DNA of 64,000 nucleotides from Gnetum montanum (lineage: Eukaryota; Streptophyta; Gnetopsida; Gnetales; Gnetaceae), in NCBI GenBank assembly GCA_015680685.1, contig MNCI01004604.1, positions 418,857 through 482,856 on the forward strand, given 5' to 3'. Within the stretch, counting starts at the first letter, position 1. Every line of letters begins with the position of its first letter. The translations under genes were made by a program, and so were the position numbers. Shown here piece by piece: positions 58,749 through 64,000 of this stretch. The notes under the pieces were generated by a model. That model did no database searches. It saw only the letters and a list, made by a program, of their open reading frames with translations, and was not told the origin of the DNA.

Positions 58749-58875
58749 TTAATTTTTCAATATTCTGAGAAAGTATTCAAAAGAGTTGACATTGCCTTCA
58801 AAGTTGTTGAATGATAAATTTAAAATCCAAAGAAAAGTAAGGTTGGAAAAAGACTCTGGAATAGAACACGTAATC
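58749..58875 (-). pseudogene. LRR receptor-like gene fragment
   Basis: The minus strand reads SIPESFSNLTFLWILNLSFN followed by NFEGNV, the plant extracellular LRR consensus (xIPxSLxNLxxLxxLNLSxNxFxGxI). About 1.5 repeats remain in an open frame. It abuts the PPR fragment in opposite orientation, so two unrelated gene pieces were joined here. Confidence 0.65.
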
Positions 58876-59249
58876 TTGCTATGAAAAAAAAATGTTCTCC
58901 TATGCAAGATTGTTGCCCAAGGATTTTGACCGGTTCCCATCAAAAATGTTTGAAGGAAAAATTAACATTGATAGCATTCAACCATTCAACAATATGAATT
59001 GCAATGTTCCTATTTAATCAATGCAGAAATAATTTTACCCTGCACCATCGGACTACTAAATTTGTGTTGCTACAGAGATTCATAAGCTTACTATAGAAAT
59101 GGTGCTCCTATATATATTTTTTCTTAAATAAAAAGCATGCTATTGTTAGCTTATTCTTTTCCTCTCAAGATAAAAATTTAGTGACTTCTCCAAAAACTCT
59201 TAACCAATTTAATCCTGCCTACTCCATGAAATGGCAAAATGTGCCAACA

Positions 59250-59267
59250 TTTCTGCCCCCTTAAAAG
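59250..59267 (-). other. Putative polypurine tract of element I
   Basis: On the minus strand CTTTTAAGGGGGCAGAAA precedes TGTTGGCAC. The position between the last ORF and the putative LTR fits. Confidence 0.5.
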
Positions 59268-59466
59268 CTTAAAAAAAAACTTGTGCATCCTCATTTCAAA
59301 ATTGAAACATACTGAAACTTTCATTGAATTTTTACAACTAAATGAAACTATTTTTGGAGGAAAATTCCCATCAACATAAGGTTTAATGGTATAAAAACCT
59401 CATTCCTAAGAGAAAAAACAAACTGTACATTATCAAGTCCTTCATGAACTATTCTTGGGATGGAAA

Positions 59467-59961
59467 CTAAATTGTGAGGGTTACCCTAGTAGGAATCCTC
59501 ATCTCTCTGACTGTTTCATAGGAAATTTTTGATGCGATGAAGGTTGTTTTGTTGTTCTCTAGCTTGGTGGAGCTCTTACCTTGATATACTGGAGCTTTCT
59601 CTTTAGCACTTTTCTCATTTTCCTTTTCAGATGAGCTCTTCTGTTCTTCTCTATTGTGTCCTTCATTTTCCTCTTGGGAGACAAAGGCTTCTTCCCATCC
59701 CCATTATGAATCTTCATTGGTTGGTTGCTCTTCTCCTTTTCCTTCTTCCTTGGTGCAATCTTGGTATTGCCCCCAAACATTGGACTCTATCTCCAAACCT
59801 CTAGTGAGAAAATAAAATTCATCAAACAACCAAGCCATAAAAGGACACTCTTTCAGAGCTCCACATGATCTAGCTTTTAGGTAGGCCTTCAACACATGTT
59901 CAGGGCAACATCCCATCACATATGGAATAAAAGGCTTATTCATTGCTCTACCAAACTCCAT
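59467..59961 (-). pseudogene. Extra sense ORF between integrase and 3' LTR of element I
   Basis: The ATG at 59961 opens MEFGRAMNKPFIPYVMGCCP and runs, with one in-frame stop at 59704-59706, to a TAG at 59469-59467, 164 codons in one phase. The first 60 residues are mixed and Cys-bearing (CCPEHVLKAYLKARSCGALK, FMAWLFDEFYFLTRGLE). The rest is strongly Glu/Lys-rich (EENEGHNREEQKSSSEKENE). No family is recognised. Additional ORFs at this place are known in Tat-type elements. TATAAAAA lies 85 bases upstream. A chance ORF is possible but less likely given the phase retained past the stop. Confidence 0.5.
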
Positions 59962-60045
59962 CTCCCTCTTTCAAATTATCTCTCTCTTACTTTCCCTACT
60001 CAACTTGAATTGAAAGATGCTGAAATCTTAGGAAACCTAACCCTC

Positions 60046-60053
60046 TTTTTATA
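60046..60053 (-). promoter_or_regulatory. TATA box upstream of the extra ORF of element I
   Basis: CACCTATAAAAAGAGGG on the minus strand lies about 85 bases before the ATG at 59961, a normal plant promoter distance. It may allow subgenomic expression of the ORF. The region 60060-60400 between it and the integrase has no domain. Confidence 0.4.
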
Positions 60054-60379
60054 GGTGCTAGAAATTTAAAATCCCCCTCAAGAGTCTTCAACCAAGCTTC
60101 ATTCCTTTTAGGCATTCTAACCATTTGTCACAATCTTCACTAAGTGATGGATGAGTCACCTTCTCCACTTGTCAACCTTGTAGAATTCCACTTGTTTCAC
60201 TTGTAGGCTTCCACTTGCCTCACTTGAAGGAAAACTATTTTCTAGTTTAAATAAAGCATAATTAAACATATTAATTGATACTATATTCCTAGTAATACTT
60301 ACTTAATAGTATATACATATATTATTTTGTGCAAGGACATCTTCAAGTTGTATGCAATTATCCCAAATAATGTTTTATA

Positions 60380-61290
60380 TGCAAAACATTATATGGAAAT
60401 TGCAATTCCATGCCATCCAAAGTTGATAATTTGTAAGTATTCTCTGACAATTTCTTTGTAATTTGAAAGGGACCAATCCATGTTGGGGTAAACTTATTTG
60501 GTTCCTTCATATTCCATAATAGGACAAGGTCCCTATCTTGAAAGTTCTTTTTAGAGCTTTTCTATCAAACCATCTTTTAACTTGAGAGGTATTTTGTAAC
60601 AAATTATCCCTTACTTTATCTACTTCAGCTTCTCTTTTAATAAGTAAAGTCATGAAACTTCTATCTTTATCAGTCCTTTCACTATATCTTTGTACGAATT
60701 TAGAAGCTAATCTTACAATCTTATTTGTAATTCTTGCTGGAAAACCATAAACTAAGTTATATGGTGATGTCCCAATAGCTTTCTTGAATCTAATTCGATC
60801 TTACCATAATGCAGATTATAGATAATCGATCCAATTTCCTGGCTTCCCATCCATCAATTTCTTGATATAAGAGATAAGCTTTTTATTGGTGGATTCTACT
60901 AGGCCATTTCCTTGAGGATAATAATTTGATGAGGAAAATAAGAAAATGGATTTTTCAGATGCCCATCTGATAAACTCTTCAGATTTGAAGGCAGGTCCAT
61001 TGTCTGACACTAACACTTCGGGTAGACCAAATCTACTTAGAATGTGGTGTTCTAGAAACTTAATCACATCGGATGCTAAACTTCCTCTTAGAGCCTTTGC
61101 TTCAGACCATTTAGTGAAATAATTAGTAGCTATGAGAATAAACTTGTGTCTAGCTCTTGAAGGAGTAATTGTACCAATAAAATCCAAACCACACTGCTGA
61201 AATGGTCTATTTGCAACAACTAGCTTTAAAGGGGCTCTAGCCCTTTTAATCTTGGACCCATAAATTTGACATTTATAGCATTTTTGAATC
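60380..61290 (-). pseudogene. Integrase of element I
   Basis: Minus strand: zinc-region Cys pair (CYKCQ), then QCGLDFIGTITPSRA, VLVSDNGPAFKSEEF and YYPQGNGLVESTNKKLISYI, so all three DDE residues are present. This core is open for 123 codons (61187-60816). The C-terminal part (RDLVLLWNMKEPNKFTPTW, IGPFQITKKLSENTYKLSTL) is readable down to about 60390. The stretch between has frameshifts and stops. Confidence 0.85.
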
Positions 61291-61489
61291 TTTAAACTAA
61301 TTTATTAATACATGGAATGCCAGTAATATCGATATTGAAGTATACGTTGCATAGTCGACTTAGGGGATTCATAAAATAAATTCAAATGGTCATGAAATTA
61401 TTTCAAAATAAAACTAATTTGATCATTATGAACACATTCCAATAAAATTCCCTAAAAATATTTTCTATATAATATACCATTTTTAAAAA

Positions 61490-62770
61490 TGAATCTTCAT
61501 GCTCTTTTGAAGAAAGCCCTCTTTTGACTTGCAGTTAAATTGTTTGGGATTTTCCTTGTATTAAGAAACTTGAGAATTTCATAATACCAATTCTCTTCAT
61601 GTGTGTCAATTGTACATACTTCATTTTCTCTAGTCATTAACTTAGCTAATCCCATTCCCTTAATTATTTTGCATATTTTCAATGAAAATCTGAAACTTTG
61701 CAACTTTATAAGCCATTTTCCTCTTTTTAATCCAATCTCATTTTGGGCTAGGAATCACTTGACTGCCGGTTCAGTTAGCATAATGTGAACTAATGAACTT
61801 TCCAAATAATATTTAAAATGCTAAAGTGCTTTGATGACTACAAAATCTTGTTTCTCTAAGTCTAAATAATTTAACTCTAAACTTTTCAACTGATACCTAA
61901 AAATTCCAATTGGTTCATCTTGTCCTTCACTATCCTTTTGTGTTAAAACGACAATGATAGAATCATTCGAAGCAAAAGAATATAATCAAAAATCCTTTTT
62001 AAGCCTAGGCTTCACCAAATATGGAGCCTCTTGTATAGCATTTTTAATTTCTGATAAAGCTCTCCCTAAGTTTGGTGTTTTCTCAACTTGGACATCCTTT
62101 TTAGCATATGCATCAGAGGCTTGGTAATTTCAGTAAACTCGGGGATGAACTTTTTCACAAAGTCTATCTTCCCAAAGAAAGATCTAAGAGATTTCTTACT
62201 TGTGGGATGTTCAATATTCTATACTACTTGGATTCGGGAATTATCTATGGAAATCCCTTCTTGATATATCACAAGGCCTAATAAGCTTCCAAATTTAACC
62301 TCGAAGATACACTTCTTAGGATTTAATGAAATACCAAACTCACGATATCTGTCAAAAACTTGCTAGAGATGATTAATATGATCTTCTTTTTTCTTTGAGA
62401 ATATTCTAATATCATCCAAATAAATCACCACGAATTTTCCTAATAAATCCTTAAATGCTAAATCCATTACTCTTTGGAAAGTAGCTCCAACATTTGACAA
62501 TCCAAATGACATTATTTGATAAGAAAAAGTTCCCCATTTGGTGATAAATGATGTTTTGTATCTATCATTCTTATCTACCATGATTTGATTATAGCTTGAG
62601 AAACCATCTAAGAAATAATATACTTGACAACCTAAGACTTTAATCAGCATCTCATCAATTCTTGAAAGTGGATACTTATCCTTTTTTGAGGCATCATTCA
62701 GATTTCTAAAATCTACACAAACCCTTATATCACCATTTTTCTTTCTCACTGGAACAAGGTTAGCAAGCCA
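61490..62770 (-). pseudogene. Reverse transcriptase and RNase H remnant of element I
   Basis: An open 128-codon block (62749-62363) carries RKKNGDIRVCVDFRNLN, KDKYPLSRIDEMLIKV, FLDGFSSYNQIMV, TKWGTFSYQIMSFGLSNVGA and VVIYLDDI, so the active site YLDD is intact. Downstream (LNPKKCIFEVKFGSLLG; FFGKIDFVKKFIPEF) is broken by stops. A later open stretch (61703-61497) has WLIKLQSFRFSLKICKIIKG-type RNase H end and the pre-integrase linker LTASQKRAFFKRA. Confidence 0.85.
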
Positions 62771-62797
62771 TGTTGAATATTGTACTAGATATATGAT

Positions 62798-63235
62798 TCA
62801 TGCTTGTAACAACTTCTTGATTTTGGCTTCCATAGCTATTTCAAACGATGCATTAAATTTTCTTTGTTTTTTCTTGACTATTCTACAATCTTCTATTAAA
62901 GGAATTTTATATGTCATCACATCTTGCCTAAAATCTTTAAGATCATCATAAGACCAAGAAAAATTGTCCAAATTATCTCTTAGACATGTTAACAAGTTTT
63001 TCTTGAAATTTGAATCTCTTTCTTTTGTAACATTCAACATCTTTGGCATCTTGTCTAATCCAAAATTTACTACCTCGAAAGCTTGACTATCTGGGTTTTT
63101 TATATCCTTTCTGGTAACTAAATTTTTCTTGAACTCATGTTCTAAGTCAATCATCCTTTTTGGAATGAAATTAGCTTTGGAATTTGATGATGTTTTAGGT
63201 GTCACTTGACCCTCAAATTCTTGTTTGTTTTTCAT
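62798..63235 (-). pseudogene. N-terminal pol segment of element I, before the RT
   Basis: Open 145 codons. LLTCLRDNLDNFSWSYDDLK and YKIPLIEDCRIVKKKQRKFN correspond to the stretch that leads into RT in B (LRENMKAFAWSYTDMPWL). It ends at a stop just before the RT block. The segment 63236-63414 reads the tail of the RNase H with stops. Confidence 0.75.
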
Positions 63236-63339
63236 AAATCTTAGTACTTGATCATCATCTTCAAATACTTGTAAATGTCTTATATTATCTAGTACTGATG
63301 GCTAATGTTCTTTTCAATCATGACATCTTTGTAACTTTT

Positions 63340-63972
63340 TAATATTTGCATATCCAATGTTGAAGCTGCCTTTGCCAAATTGTCTGCTATAAGATTCTCT
63401 GCTCTGTTTATATGCTATATTTGGCAATGTTGGAACTGATCTAACATCTTACAAGAAAGTTTCTTATAAGGTCTTAAGAATGAGCTCTTTACTACACAAT
63501 TACCCTTTACTTGTTTACAAACTAATATTGAGTCTCCTTTTATAGTGATCACTCTGATCTTTTTGTCTAGAGCTATTCTCATACCAATACATAAAGCTTC
63601 ATACTCAGCCTTGTTGTTAGTACAAGGGAAAGATAGATGAATTGCTTTGAGAATTTCAGGTGAATCATTCTTGAAAATAACTATACCGGCTCCTGCACCT
63701 TTTGAATTGCATGAACCGTGAAAGTATAGTTCCCATTTATCCTCATTCTTCGATTGTTCTTTTTCAGAACAATAATTTTCTTGGAGTGTACAAATTTTGT
63801 TTTCAACATCTCCTTTTTTAGCCATTTTGCTTCCGTTTGAAGTAATGTTATCAATCATCAAAGGTTCGCTATAGATGTATATTTGATTTGGTTCTCCTTT
63901 CCAAGGTAACCACATCTGAGAATAATTTGTTGATATGTAACCTAAGAAATCCTTGCTCCAACTTCTACTCAA
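63340..63972 (-). pseudogene. RNase H domain upstream of the RT in element I
   Basis: An open frame (63972-63415) carries WELYFHGSCNSKGAGAGIVI, NNKAEYEALCIGMRIALDKK and IKGDSILVCKQVKGN, then RAENLIADNLAKAA just past its end. The first catalytic Asp is His (FHGSCN for FDGAS/C). The Glu and later Asp residues are present. It is the same kind of extra RNase H as in B and F, but it lies 5' of the RT, whereas in B and F it lies between the first RNase H and the integrase. Confidence 0.8.
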
Positions 63973-64000
63973 TAAGAGACTATGTGAATCTGGTATATCT

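Larger units (their letters stand above)
56739..59249 (-). repeat. Putative 3' LTR of element I, containing host-gene fragments
   Basis: The boundaries are inferred. TGACAGTTTC (56739) is taken as the end, and TGTTGGCACATTTTGCC on the minus strand (59249) as the start, just after a purine tract. It is 2511 bp. A promoter-like CCTTATAAAAAGTC (TATA on minus, 57319-57326) divides a U3 of about 1.9 kb from a U5-like part. PPR and LRR gene remnants lie in the U3. The partner LTR is outside the window, so the ends are unconfirmed. The rest (57340-58590) shows no gene. Confidence 0.5.
56739..64000 (-). mobile_element. Element I: Ty3/gypsy element of a different lineage, running off the right edge
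   Basis: Left to right: a putative 3' LTR, polypurine tract, an extra ORF, integrase, RNase H/RT, and an RNase H domain 5' of the RT. The proteins are only distantly related to B and F. Several domains are open over 120-180 codons, so it is younger or better preserved. Its 5' end lies beyond the window. Confidence 0.8.

Overview
This window looks like heterochromatic nuclear DNA of a seed plant with a large genome, perhaps a gymnosperm (inference). I found no intact host gene. The sequence is a graveyard of very large Ty3/gypsy (Tat-like) LTR retrotransposons, inserted into each other and into what reads as a dead ribosomal DNA unit. The plant assignment rests on plant-type gag-pol proteins with a second RNase H, on a decayed 26S rDNA copy, and on remnants of plant PPR and LRR genes.

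Host platform. A 29-bp tandem array runs in three pieces (3964-5113, 24058-24437, 25635-28670). It is followed by about 1.2 kb of unique DNA and then by the 3' 1.96 kb of a 26S rRNA gene on the minus strand (29920-31880). In rDNA orientation this order is 26S, then spacer, then subrepeats, so the array is probably an intergenic-spacer subrepeat block (inference).

Left half. Element A (1-3102, minus) is cut by the window edge. A diverged solo LTR C lies at 3109-3963. Element B (5114-24057, plus) has both LTRs and a perfect 5-bp target duplication. It contains leader, gag, a linker with five peptide repeats, protease, a long antisense gene, RT-RNase H, a nested solo LTR D, a second RNase H and integrase. 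Solo LTR E (24438-25634) also has a perfect target duplication.

Right half. The left boundaries form a chain of insertions: element H in the 26S gene, F in the H integrase, J in the F 5' LTR, G in J, K in the G 3' region, and element I in K. The right-hand remnants should lie beyond 64 kb in reverse order.

Most interesting content. Elements B and F both carry, between protease and RT and antisense to the element, a related multi-exon gene. B runs 16045 to 11610 on the minus strand, with eight inferred exons and its own TATA box. F runs 44735 to 48677 on the plus strand and lacks the first exon. The first conserved exon resembles an FCP1/NIF-type HAD phosphatase whose nucleophilic Asp is Glu in both copies. 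Exon order and several splice junctions are shared. Each element family has also amplified its own short self-complementary motif (GCGTATACGC in one, GCTACGTAGC in the other), both in its LTRs and in introns of its antisense gene.

All copies are decayed. B keeps reading phase across gag-pro and across pol, with damage mostly as point stop codons. There are three N positions. Two of them (52725 and 53151) bound a perfect inverted duplication that is probably an assembly error.
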